Source: Bacteroidota bacterium (GTDB lineage Bacteria; Bacteroidota; Bacteroidia; J057). Taken from it: a stretch of DNA of 14,732 nucleotides. The DNA lies in contig CAUJFT010000237.1 in assembly GCA_963169475.1 (NCBI GenBank), positions 1 to 14,732 of the forward strand, given 5' to 3'. Each line of letters begins with the position of its first letter. Positions within the stretch are counted from its first letter, which is position 1. Below are positions 1 to 6,890 of the stretch, piece by piece. Below the pieces are notes generated by a model. It had not been told where the DNA came from and searched no databases. It saw nothing but the letters and a program-made list of their open reading frames with translations. A program made the translations under genes and the position numbers.

Positions 1-670
1 CATCTAAAGCCTCCGGTATAATCCGGTGCATATTGTCTAAAGGAATATATCGAATAAGAACATCTTCCAGCCCAATAATCCGCAAAGCCTTTTGGGTAGA
101 GTGGTGTACTTGTTTGCTAAGGTAAACTACGCTCTTAGGTACAGCTTCATTTTTGACTTTATACTTATCTCTTGCCGCAGTAAACGCAATAAGTGTAGAG
201 ATAGAGCCGCCAGACGACAAGCACCCAACCGCACTTTGGGGAAAAGAAAAAACCCTTTTTAACCACTCCACTACCTCGTTCTCTATGGTAGCGGCACCGG
301 GTGAAGAAAAATAAACACTAGAATACGGGTTAGTTACTGCTGCAATGAAATCGGCAAGTGCCGCCGCAAATACTCCACCTCCGGGTATATAACCCAAATG
401 CTTGGGAGAACCGCTGCTAATCCCACTTTCCACTACCTCTTCTTGGTAAAGAGAAAGTAATTCCGCCAAAGATAATTTTTGGTTCCGTATCGCTAAGTCC
501 CCAACCTCTTTTTCATTAAATCCTTTGGTATAATACCTATCTGACATAAAGGTATTTGCATAGTCAGCGGTTTGTTGTATCATCTTAGACCTTTCTGGTT
601 CTGAGATATCCAATTTTTTACTCATTACATTAAGTCGGTTTAATTCCTGAATGATGGTTTCGATGTTCAT
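1..670 (-). CDS. Group II PLP-dependent decarboxylase, N-terminal part (runs off the left edge)
   Basis: This is the first 223 codons of a pyridoxal-phosphate decarboxylase of the aromatic-amino-acid/glutamate decarboxylase superfamily; the rest lies beyond base 1. The start is the ATG at 670-668 (MNIETIIQEL). Family motifs appear in order: GYIPGGG at residues 93-99, ENEVVEWL at 130-137, SSGGSISTL at 152-160 (the usual SGGSxAN PLP-phosphate region), an AARDKY at 165-170, and SKQVHHSTQKA at 185-195, where H189 matches the histidine that stacks on the PLP ring. The catalytic lysine would lie outside the window. The family removes CO2 from amino acids (aromatic amino acids, glutamate, diaminobutyrate) in the cytoplasm. 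The substrate cannot be told from this part. The frame is open throughout with no sign of decay. The gene is separated from its nearest neighbour, tRNA-Ser, by about 825 nt and looks like a single transcription unit. Confidence 0.9.
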   Translation of the reverse strand, partial: MNIETIIQELNRLNVMSKKLDISEPERSKMIQQTADYANTFMSDRYYTKGFNEKEVGDLAIRNQKLSLAELLSLYQEEVVESGISSGSPKHLGYIPGGGVFAAALADFIAAVTNPYSSVYFSSPGAATIENEVVEWLKRVFSFPQSAVGCLSSGGSISTLIAFTAARDKYKVKNEAVPKSVVYLSKQVHHSTQKALRIIGLEDVLIRYIPLDNMHRIIPEALD

Positions 671-892
671 TTACTTAGAAAAATTTTATATACAATATGA
701 AAGAAATAAATAGAATCAATGTTATTCTTGCGGTAATATGAATTTTATTTTAGCTATTAACCACTTCATTCTTCACGATTATCCAGGATACCGTCGCCTT
801 ATTACCTGCAAAAACACCTTTGAGATGTAGCGTAAACCCCCTCAATAATAAAATTGTTTGGAAGTAAAATTCTCCTATAAGCCAGTGCTAAT

Positions 893-967
893 AAAGGAGT
901 TTTCTTTCTATAAAAGCATAAAATTTAGTACTATGAATACCGAGGAAAGGCTTTTATAGCCTCCTTT
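893..967. repeat. Two-part long hairpin (7-bp outer and 10-bp inner stem)
   Basis: AAAGGAG at 893-899 pairs with CTCCTTT at 961-967. Inside it, CTATAAAAGC at 908-917 pairs perfectly with GCTTTTATAG at 950-959, leaving a 32-nt apical loop and an asymmetric internal loop (900-907 against 960). The element sits in a non-coding stretch. It may be a structured RNA or a mobile-repeat relic; nothing in the sequence decides which. Confidence 0.5.
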
Positions 968-1119
968 CTTCGATATTTTGTTACTACTCAGGTAAAATTT
1001 AGGGTATGCTCAAATTATAAAAGACGATGGCTACTTAACTCCCTTTGTCAATGACCTCAAAAGCATATTTTCACCTCGAACAGGATTATCCGGATTGTTC
1101 CTCTATACCTAATTTAATC

Positions 1120-1157
1120 TTTTGGGAAAAGCAAATCTTATTTTGCTTTTCCCAAAA
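1120..1157. repeat. Perfect 16-bp inverted repeat with 6-nt loop
   Basis: TTTTGGGAAAAGCAAA at 1120-1135 is exactly complementary to 1142-1157, with a six-base loop TCTTAT. On the plus strand it is followed by a pyrimidine-rich but not U-only tail, so it is only partly terminator-like. No gene ends directly before it on either strand. Confidence 0.6.
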
Positions 1158-1252
1158 TTATTCCTCCTCTTTGCAGTACAGAAATCAAATAAAAGCAGTC
1201 CTGCAACACTATACGGCTATTTTATGCCTTAAAATTGCGATTCTTATAAACG

Positions 1253-1289
1253 AAAAGCCAAAAGCTCCCTTCCATGGGCGGCTTTTTTT
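1253..1289 (+). terminator. Terminator-like hairpin with T-tract, no upstream gene
   Basis: AAAAGCC at 1253-1259 pairs with GGCTTTT at 1280-1286, with extra CCC/GGG pairing possible inside. The right arm runs into a tract of seven T residues at 1283-1289 on the plus strand. This is the shape of an intrinsic terminator, yet no recognised plus-strand gene precedes it. It would end an unannotated plus-strand transcript. Confidence 0.5.
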
Positions 1290-1325
1290 ATTTAGTGATT
1301 TTTAAAAGGGTAAGATAAAGGATAA

Positions 1326-1366
1326 AGGGAAGCACGGGGGGGATTTGATTGCCCCCGTGCTTCCCT
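1326..1366. terminator. GC-rich 15-bp perfect hairpin, possible bidirectional terminator
   Basis: The arms at 1326-1340 and 1352-1366 are perfectly complementary over 15 bp (core GGAAGCACGGGGG), with an 11-nt loop. It is the most stable hairpin in the window by inspection. On the minus strand it is followed by a T-rich stretch (TTTATCCTTTATC), so it could end transcription coming from the tRNA-Ser/vanZ side. On the plus strand the tail is A-rich. Orientation is therefore uncertain. Confidence 0.5.
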
Positions 1367-1495
1367 AAAAATAAATCATGGAAACTCTGGCAATTGTAAT
1401 TTACAATAATCGGTAGTATTGCTAAAATCTTTGCTAAAACACTAAAAAACAGAACGCTTTAAACAACTTACAATCAACTGGTTAAGGCAAAAAAG

Positions 1496-1583
1496 CAGAG
1501 AGGAAGGGATTCGAACCCTCGATACGCTTTTGGCATATACACACTTTCCAGGCGTGCTCCTTCAACCACTCGGACACCTCTCT
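1496..1583 (-). tRNA. tRNA-Ser (anticodon GGA)
   Basis: The minus strand folds as a class II tRNA. The acceptor AGAGAGG (1583-1577) pairs with CCTCTCT (1503-1497), followed by discriminator G at 1496. The anticodon stem CACGC/GTGTG encloses the loop CTGGAAA with anticodon GGA, which reads UCC and UCU. A long variable arm with ATATGC/GCGTAT pairing is typical of tRNA-Ser. The T arm has GAGGG, TTCGAAT and CCCTT. CCA is not encoded. The 3' end is followed by a run of six T residues, enough for a simple terminator. The gene lies 53 nt beyond the vanZ stop. Confidence 0.95.
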
Positions 1584-1636
1584 TTGGGAAATGGACTGCA
1601 AAGGTAAACATTTTTTTAAAAAAACCATAAAAAAAC

Positions 1637-2071
1637 TCACTTTTTTACGATTACAAATAAATAAAGCACTAAGGCAATAATGATGCCCACAGAATCTATC
1701 CATACATCTTCTATACAACCTACCCTTCCGGAGATAAAAGTCTGATGAAACTCATCGCTTGCTGCATATAAAATTGAAAATATCCCACCGAATAGGATTA
1801 GGTGTATTTTTTTTACTTTTAATGTATTGATAAATTGTAGTGTTAATGATGTAAGTATAAAATACTCTGTAATATGGGCTGCCTTTCTTACTATTAGCGT
1901 AGCATTTCCCATTGTCCATGCGTTCAGGTCAATTCCAAGTAGTTTCAGTATCCATATTGCGATTGCGCTATATTGTGCGGATTCTTCTTTGGGCTGATGG
2001 GATAGGAAAAAGATGAGTAAACACCAAGCAACTACCAAGATAAAATAAATTCCTGCTTTTTTCTTCATCAT
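1637..2071 (-). CDS. VanZ-family membrane protein
   Basis: This 144-residue protein is mostly hydrophobic, with membrane segments at about 7-24, 64-83, 89-104 and 124-141. It carries the VanZ-like signature: RKAAHITEY at 62-70, SDEFHQTF at 105-112, and GRVGCIEDVWIDSVG at 115-129. VanZ itself gives low-level teicoplanin resistance, but most chromosomal members have no proven role, and a resistance function should not be assumed here. The double ATG start (2071 or 2068) directly abuts the helicase stop codon (2074-2072) with no gap, so the two are almost certainly co-transcribed and possibly translationally coupled. Length is normal for short VanZ-like proteins. Confidence 0.9.
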   Translation of the reverse strand: MMKKKAGIYFILVVAWCLLIFFLSHQPKEESAQYSAIAIWILKLLGIDLNAWTMGNATLIVRKAAHITEYFILTSLTLQFINTLKVKKIHLILFGGIFSILYAASDEFHQTFISGRVGCIEDVWIDSVGIIIALVLYLFVIVKK

Positions 2072-4279
2072 TTAAGCAAGAATCTGGAGTTTTGCATACT
2101 TTAATAGGAGTACCCTTAGCCCGCCTTCGCTAAACTCGACATGTGCTTTACGTTGTTCGCCAACCCCTTCGACCAAAATCACACTTCCTTTTCCAAACTT
2201 CTGATGAAGCACCTTTTGTCCGGAGGCAATTTTTTCGGGATTATCCGCTTCAAATGCAGGGACAGAGACAATAGGATTTCGGTTGGAGTCCGCAACATTG
2301 CGAGAGGGTATAGTTTTAAAGGAAGAAACTCCGTTTCTGGAGCGGGTAAAGACCAAAAATCGGGGGTCTATCTCATTAAGAAAGCGGCTTGGCTCATTGT
2401 ATTGGAGGTTACCATATTTTAGACGAGATTTTGCATAGGTTATAAAGAGTAATTTCTCTGCCCGTGTTACAGCGACATAGAATAGCCGTCTTTCTTCCTC
2501 TAAGTCTTTACGAGACTCCATTGAGTTAAAGCCAGGGAAAAGCCCTTCCTCCATTCCTACTAAAAATACGACCTTAAACTCCAAGCCCTTGGAGGAATGA
2601 ATCGTCATAAGCGTAACATAATCTAAATCCTTATCATTCTCATCTATATCCGTAAATAGAGAAATTTCTGCTAGATAAGCCTCCAATTTATCCGCGTCGG
2701 GATTGGTTTGTTCTGAATATTCCTTGGCTGCATTAATCAGTTCCTGTACATTTTCCCATCTTGCAAGACCCTCCGTAGTTCCTTCGGAGTGTAATTCTTT
2801 CAGGACTCCGGACTCATCAGCGATACTTTTTACTGCAAGAAAAGCATTTTGCGTTAGGGCGACTGTCTGAAGCCGGTGTATTTTTTGGACAAAAGCCCTT
2901 ACTGCATTCGCTGCTCTACTATTGATATTGGAAGCCTCCGGGTTTTGGACAGCTTGCCAGAAAGAAAGATTATTGGCAGCGGCATAAGCCTGTAACGCCT
3001 TAACAGAAGCATCACTAATCCCGCGCGTAGGATAATTGATAACCCGTATCATTGCTTGTTCATCAGAAGGATTGATAGCCATTCTAAGATAGGCAACAAT
3101 ATCCTTTATCTCTTTTCTTTTATAGAAAGAAAGTCCTCCAAAAATTTTATATTTTACTCCGGCTCTACGTAGTGCGTCCTCCATTGCCCGGGACTGTGCG
3201 TTTGTTCGGTACAGAATGGCTATATCTTTATTAACAAAATGATTCACCTGCTTCATTTCGCGAATTTTATCACAGACCCTTTTCGCTTCATCGTTTTCGG
3301 TATCCGATTCAATCAATTGGATAGGTTCTCCTTTTTCGTTTTCGGTAAAAACATGTTTGGGGATTTGGTCGCGATTAAACTTTATGATACCATTTGCTGC
3401 TTCCACAATATTTTGAGTGGAGCGATAATTTTGCTCTAACTTATATATTTTGAGATTCGGATAATGTTTTTTCAGATTAAGAATATTTTGGATATTTGCT
3501 CCGCGAAAAGCATAAATACTTTGGGCATCATCGCCTACTACTGTAATATTTTTATGTTTTTCCGCTAACATTTGGGTCAAAATATATTGAGCATGATTGG
3601 TGTCTTGATACTCATCTACCATGATAAACCGAAATCGGTTCTGATACTTTTCAAGTGTCTCTTTATGATTCAGAAACAACTCAACCGGCTTCACCAATAA
3701 GTCGGCAAAATCCATAGCATTTGCTTTCATGCAACGGATTTGGTACAACTGATAAATGGTTACTGCTTTAGCCTGAAAATCATCTGTTATTCTCTCCTTG
3801 GCGGCTGCTGGTGTTAATAGCTCATTTTTGCAATTTGAAATAAAATTAAGGATATTTCGGGGTTTAATAACCTTGTCGTCATACTTTTGTTCTTTAATAA
3901 TAGTATTGATTAACGAAAGAGAATCATCATCATCATAGATTGTAAAGTTACGACTATAATTCAACTTCTCGGCTTCCTGCCGGAGTATCCTAGCAAAGAC
4001 CGAGTGAAACGTCCCCATTTGAATCATTTTTGCCTCCGAACCGACTAACTTCTCAATCCGCTCCTTCATCTCCTTTGCGGCTTTATTCGTAAAAGTAAGG
4101 GCAAGAATCTCATAGGGTTCTGCAAGTCCCTGATTTAGAATAAAAGCAAGTCTATAAGTTAGCACTCTTGTTTTTCCTGACCCAGCCCCCGCAACAATTA
4201 GTAGAGGACCTTCTACGTCCTCTACGGCTGCCCTTTGTACAGTATTTAGCTCGCTTAAAAAATCAAGTGATGTATTCAT
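2072..4279 (-). CDS. UvrD/PcrA-type ATP-dependent 3'-5' DNA helicase
   Basis: A 735-residue superfamily 1A helicase. The motifs are in canonical order: Q-motif region NTVQRAAV at 12-19, Walker A AGAGSGKT at 30-37, motif Ia LTFTNKAAKEM, motif II VDEYQDTN at 221-228, motif III VGDDAQSIYAFRGA at 248-261, motif IV LEQNYRS at 281-287, motif V TIHSSKGLEF at 559-568, and motif VI EEERRLFYVAVTRA at 594-607. The C-terminus (about 688-733) has the PcrA/UvrD Tudor-like segment (VLHQKFGKGSV), which contacts RNA polymerase in characterised members. The enzyme unwinds DNA in nucleotide-excision and mismatch repair and clears stalled replication or transcription complexes. I leave the symbol blank because uvrD and pcrA cannot be separated by motif alone. 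The start is the ATG at 4279, only about 4 nt beyond a Bacteroidota-like -7 box, so the mRNA may be nearly leaderless. VanZ follows directly. Confidence 0.96.
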   Translation of the reverse strand: MNTSLDFLSELNTVQRAAVEDVEGPLLIVAGAGSGKTRVLTYRLAFILNQGLAEPYEILALTFTNKAAKEMKERIEKLVGSEAKMIQMGTFHSVFARILRQEAEKLNYSRNFTIYDDDDSLSLINTIIKEQKYDDKVIKPRNILNFISNCKNELLTPAAAKERITDDFQAKAVTIYQLYQIRCMKANAMDFADLLVKPVELFLNHKETLEKYQNRFRFIMVDEYQDTNHAQYILTQMLAEKHKNITVVGDDAQSIYAFRGANIQNILNLKKHYPNLKIYKLEQNYRSTQNIVEAANGIIKFNRDQIPKHVFTENEKGEPIQLIESDTENDEAKRVCDKIREMKQVNHFVNKDIAILYRTNAQSRAMEDALRRAGVKYKIFGGLSFYKRKEIKDIVAYLRMAINPSDEQAMIRVINYPTRGISDASVKALQAYAAANNLSFWQAVQNPEASNINSRAANAVRAFVQKIHRLQTVALTQNAFLAVKSIADESGVLKELHSEGTTEGLARWENVQELINAAKEYSEQTNPDADKLEAYLAEISLFTDIDENDKDLDYVTLMTIHSSKGLEFKVVFLVGMEEGLFPGFNSMESRKDLEEERRLFYVAVTRAEKLLFITYAKSRLKYGNLQYNEPSRFLNEIDPRFLVFTRSRNGVSSFKTIPSRNVADSNRNPIVSVPAFEADNPEKIASGQKVLHQKFGKGSVILVEGVGEQRKAHVEFSEGGLRVLLLKYAKLQILA

Positions 4280-4283
4280 AGTA

Positions 4284-4316
4284 CAAAATTACGTTTTTTT
4301 TGTATCCCTAGCCAAA
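4284..4316 (-). promoter_or_regulatory. Bacteroidota-type promoter of the helicase gene
   Basis: On the minus strand TTTG (4316-4313) is followed after 21 nt by TAATTTTG (4291-4284), matching the TTTG and TAnnTTTG elements of the primary sigma factor of this phylum. The -7 box ends four bases before the ATG at 4279, so transcription would begin at or very near the start codon. Confidence 0.5.
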
Positions 4317-4354
4317 TCTTTTGGATCCTTGTGCGTTGAAAAATATTGGTTTTC

Positions 4355-4396
4355 TAAAAAAAATAAAATTTGAGGAAGTAGGACTTGTACCTCCTC
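4355..4396 (-). terminator. Orphan intrinsic terminator (hairpin plus poly-T)
   Basis: On the minus strand GAGGAGGTA (4396-4388) pairs with TACTTCCTC (4380-4372) over nine positions, one of them G-T, around a 7-nt loop. It is followed by AAATTTTATTTTTTTT. This is a textbook intrinsic terminator. It lies about 430 nt past the dxs stop and just upstream of the helicase promoter, so either a long dxs 3' tail or an unannotated small RNA would end here. Confidence 0.55.
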
Positions 4397-4793
4397 TGAT
4401 TTCGCATAGTGCATAGCAATCACATAGGACGGTGGCGTTAGCCTTGCGTTAAGCCCACATTGACGTGGCTACCTTATTACATTACCCAAACTATTTTTCA
4501 AACTGAAACTGTTGTGTAGTCTCTTATCCATTTTTCTTTTTTTTTCTTGGACAAAGTCTAAGCGATATTCCTCTTTTATTTTTTCGATATTTTTCAGACT
4601 AAGTAGTGAATAGTTAATAATCGAAATTTTAACTAATAACTATTTCCTTAGTTTTTACTTACTCCTACTTATTACAAAAAAGTGCATAGGTTCCATATAT
4701 GTATAATACTGACCCAACACGTGGACTATTTTGTAGACCATATTTGTGCAATTGATTTTTAGCGAAACGAGTTCACGCACTCAAAAAGAGGGT

Positions 4794-4824
4794 TATACAA
4801 AAAATGTATAAAACGCTTCGTTTT
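4794..4824 (-). terminator. Possible dxs terminator (two short stacked hairpins)
   Basis: Immediately after the dxs stop, the minus strand has AAAACG/CGTTTT (4824-4819 with 4815-4810, 3-nt loop), then TATACA/TGTATA (4810-4805 with 4799-4794) whose loop continues a T6 run. Position and T-richness fit a terminator, but the stems are short. Confidence 0.35.
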
Positions 4825-4827
4825 CTG

Positions 4828-6744
4828 TCATTTCTCGGCCTTTATTCCTACCAATTCCTTTACGGCATTAATAACTGCATTTTTATCGTATCCGCATTCC
4901 TCCCAAAGCTCTTCTGGTGTGCCGTGATGTACAAAACGGTCAGGTATCCCCAGACGTTTCACTTGTGCTGTATAACCATTATCCACCATGAACTCTAATA
5001 CCGCAGACCCAAAGCCGCCGGTGATGCAGCCATCTTCTACCGTGATTACCTTTTTGTAGTTTGTAAACACCTCATGCAGTATCGCTTCATCTATCGGCTT
5101 AACATACCTCATATCATAGTGAGCGGGCTGGATTCCTTCCTGATAGAGTACTGCTAATGCCTCTTGCACAAAATTACCGGGATGTCCTATACTTAGCACT
5201 GCAATTTCTTCTCCGTCGCACAATTTTCTCCCTTTGCCTATGGGTAGTACTTCTAATGGCGTTTGCCATTTTGGCATAACCCCCTCTCCTCTGGGGTATC
5301 GGATAGAAAATGGGCCCATATTCTCTTGGGAAGCCGTGTACATAAGATTTCGGAGTTCTTGCTCATTCATCGGAGCAGAAACAACAAGATTAGGAATACA
5401 GCGGAAATATGCAATATCATAAGCTCCATGATGAGTAGCACCATCTGCTCCTACTAGTCCGCCTCTATCAAGGCATAAAACTACATTCAGGTTCTGAATA
5501 CAAACATCATGAATTACTTGGTCATAAGCCCTTTGCATAAAGGTAGAATAGACATTACAAAAGGGAATCATACCTTGGGCAGCAAGTCCTGCCGAGAATG
5601 TTACCGCATGTTGCTCTGCAATTCCGACATCAAAAGCCCTATCGGGCATTTCTTTCATCATAAAGCCCAAGCTGCACCCGCTGGGCATAGCAGGCGTAAC
5701 ACCCATAATTTTAGGATTATCCTTTGCAAGCTCTATCATAGTCCACCCAAATACGTCTTGATATTTTGGGGCTTTGGGCTTGTCCGAGATGGATTTTTTG
5801 ATTTCTCCGGTAATTTTATCAAACAATCCGGGTGCGTGCCATTTTGTTTGATCTTTTTCGGCAAGCTCATATCCCTTTCCTTTCACCGTAATGACATGAA
5901 GCAACTTGGGACCTGGTATTTTCTTCAAATCCTCTAAGATTCGGGTTAAATGGACTACATCGTGTCCGTCAATGGGTCCAAAGTATCTAAATCCCAATGC
6001 TTCAAACAACATGCCCGGTTTAGATTGAGAAGCCGTAAGCATATCCTCTAACTTAGCAGCTACTGCCTGGGTAATCTGACCTATGCCCTTCAATTTACCT
6101 AACAACTTCCACAGGTCATCTCTTAGCCGGTTAAAGGTATTAGAAGTACGAATATCCGTAAGATACTCCATCATTCCCCCCACATTAGGGTCAATGGACA
6201 TACAATTGTCATTCAGGATTACCAACATATCCGCATTAACCCCTCCTCCATGATTCAAGGCTTCAAACGCCATTCCGCCGGTCATCGCGCCATCACCAAT
6301 TATCGCAACGATTTGTCTTTTTTCGCCTTTAAAGCGGGAGGCAATTGCCATTCCTACCCCCGCGGAGATAGAGGTAGAGGAATGCCCTACCCCAAAAGTA
6401 TCATAGACTGATTCAGAACGCTTTGGGAATCCGGAGATTCCCTTATAAATACGATTGGTATGGAATAGCTCCCTACGCCCTGTCAATACTTTATGCCCGT
6501 ATGCTTGATGCCCTACGTCCCAGATTATCTGGTCATAAGGGGTATTAAATACATAATGAAGTGCCGTAGTAAGTTCTATTACTCCAAGACTTGCGCCAAA
6601 ATGCCCTCCATTTACGGAGACAGTAGAAATAATAAAATCCCGAAGCTCATCGCAAAAGGGAATAAGTTCCTCTATGGATAACTTCCTTAAATCTTCCGGA
6701 TAAACAACTTGGGATAATAATTCGCCCGGCTCAATTTTTATCAT
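4828..6744 (-). CDS. dxs: 1-deoxy-D-xylulose-5-phosphate synthase
   Basis: The enzyme condenses pyruvate and glyceraldehyde 3-phosphate to 1-deoxy-D-xylulose 5-phosphate with thiamine diphosphate, the entry step of the MEP isoprenoid pathway. I take the ATG at 6744 (MIKIEPGELL, 638 residues). An in-frame TTG at 6753 would add only three residues, and the ATG is the usual choice. Numbered from that ATG: GGHFGASLG at 46-54, WDVGHQ at 75-80, the TPP/Mg motif GDGAMTGG at 150-157 closing with NDN at 178-180, IAEQHAVTF at 375-383 with catalytic Glu377, and DRGGLVGADGATHHG at 426-440. A C-terminal transketolase-type domain ends at VKELVG. All expected motifs and the typical family length are present, so it should be active. 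It is transcribed alone, with a 146-nt upstream gap containing a promoter-like site. Confidence 0.97.
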   Translation of the reverse strand: MIKIEPGELLSQVVYPEDLRKLSIEELIPFCDELRDFIISTVSVNGGHFGASLGVIELTTALHYVFNTPYDQIIWDVGHQAYGHKVLTGRRELFHTNRIYKGISGFPKRSESVYDTFGVGHSSTSISAGVGMAIASRFKGEKRQIVAIIGDGAMTGGMAFEALNHGGGVNADMLVILNDNCMSIDPNVGGMMEYLTDIRTSNTFNRLRDDLWKLLGKLKGIGQITQAVAAKLEDMLTASQSKPGMLFEALGFRYFGPIDGHDVVHLTRILEDLKKIPGPKLLHVITVKGKGYELAEKDQTKWHAPGLFDKITGEIKKSISDKPKAPKYQDVFGWTMIELAKDNPKIMGVTPAMPSGCSLGFMMKEMPDRAFDVGIAEQHAVTFSAGLAAQGMIPFCNVYSTFMQRAYDQVIHDVCIQNLNVVLCLDRGGLVGADGATHHGAYDIAYFRCIPNLVVSAPMNEQELRNLMYTASQENMGPFSIRYPRGEGVMPKWQTPLEVLPIGKGRKLCDGEEIAVLSIGHPGNFVQEALAVLYQEGIQPAHYDMRYVKPIDEAILHEVFTNYKKVITVEDGCITGGFGSAVLEFMVDNGYTAQVKRLGIPDRFVHHGTPEELWEECGYDKNAVINAVKELVGIKAEK

Positions 6745-6804
6745 AACTTCCAAATAAATAACGTTCTATATAGAATTTTTGCAGTTAGAAAGCCTGCCTA
6801 CGTA

Positions 6805-6834
6805 CAATACTAAACACAAATAACGCAAAAACAA
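6805..6834 (-). promoter_or_regulatory. Candidate dxs promoter
   Basis: TTG (6834-6832) and, after 19 nt, TAGTATTG (6812-6805) lie upstream of dxs on the minus strand. The -7 box misses the TAnnTTTG consensus by one base. The predicted leader is about 55-60 nt. Confidence 0.35.
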
Positions 6835-6890
6835 CATTTTAGTTTTAAAAACTATCCAAATTTTTCGATACCCACCAATATAAAAGCGTA

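Larger units (their letters stand above)
671..1495. other. Gene-free intergenic region with several strong inverted repeats
   Basis: This 825-nt stretch between the decarboxylase start and the tRNA contains no frame I would call a gene. The longest frame, 1045-1305 on the plus strand, begins with TTG, resembles no family I know, and runs straight through a 16-bp perfect inverted repeat and a terminator-like hairpin. The region does hold four separate stem-loops (893-967, 1120-1157, 1253-1289 and 1326-1366), listed individually. Their density suggests transcribed structured RNA or converging transcription ends rather than protein coding. Confidence 0.6.
4280..4827. other. 548-nt intergenic region between dxs and the helicase gene
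   Basis: No recognisable gene is present. From the dxs side it holds a possible dxs terminator (4794-4824), an AT-rich imperfect inverted repeat (4609-4619 with 4634-4644, 10 of 11 pairs), a more GC-rich island (about 4400-4480), a strong minus-strand terminator-like hairpin (4372-4396), and the helicase promoter. A minus-strand frame is open for 59 codons from 4468 to the stop at 4291-4289, without a convincing start. It spans the GC-rich island and could be a relic of a longer gene or element. Confidence 0.55.

Noticed and set aside
1045..1305. 86-codon plus-strand open frame
   Set aside because: It starts at TTG, has no family resemblance, passes through a perfect 16-bp inverted repeat and a terminator-like hairpin with a T tract, and has low-complexity hydrophobic composition.
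1482..1718. 78-codon minus-strand frame with the segment REVSEWLKEHAWKV
   Set aside because: This is translation of the tRNA-Ser gene and the adjoining end of the vanZ-like gene in another frame.
1637..2071. Glycopeptide resistance gene
   Set aside because: VanZ-like domains are common in ordinary chromosomes and no vanA/H/X/R/S genes are nearby, so only family membership is claimed.
4289..4468. 59-codon minus-strand open frame ending at the helicase promoter
   Set aside because: There is no convincing start and the frame includes a terminator hairpin with its T tail. It is kept only as part of the orphan-element finding.
4400..4500. Possible riboswitch in the GC-rich island before the helicase gene
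   Set aside because: None of the conserved cores I know (TPP, cobalamin, SAM, c-di-GMP) can be found, and a terminator plus a separate promoter lie between it and the helicase start.
5509..5937. 142-codon plus-strand frame opposite dxs
   Set aside because: It is fully antisense to the well-conserved dxs gene and has no recognisable domain.
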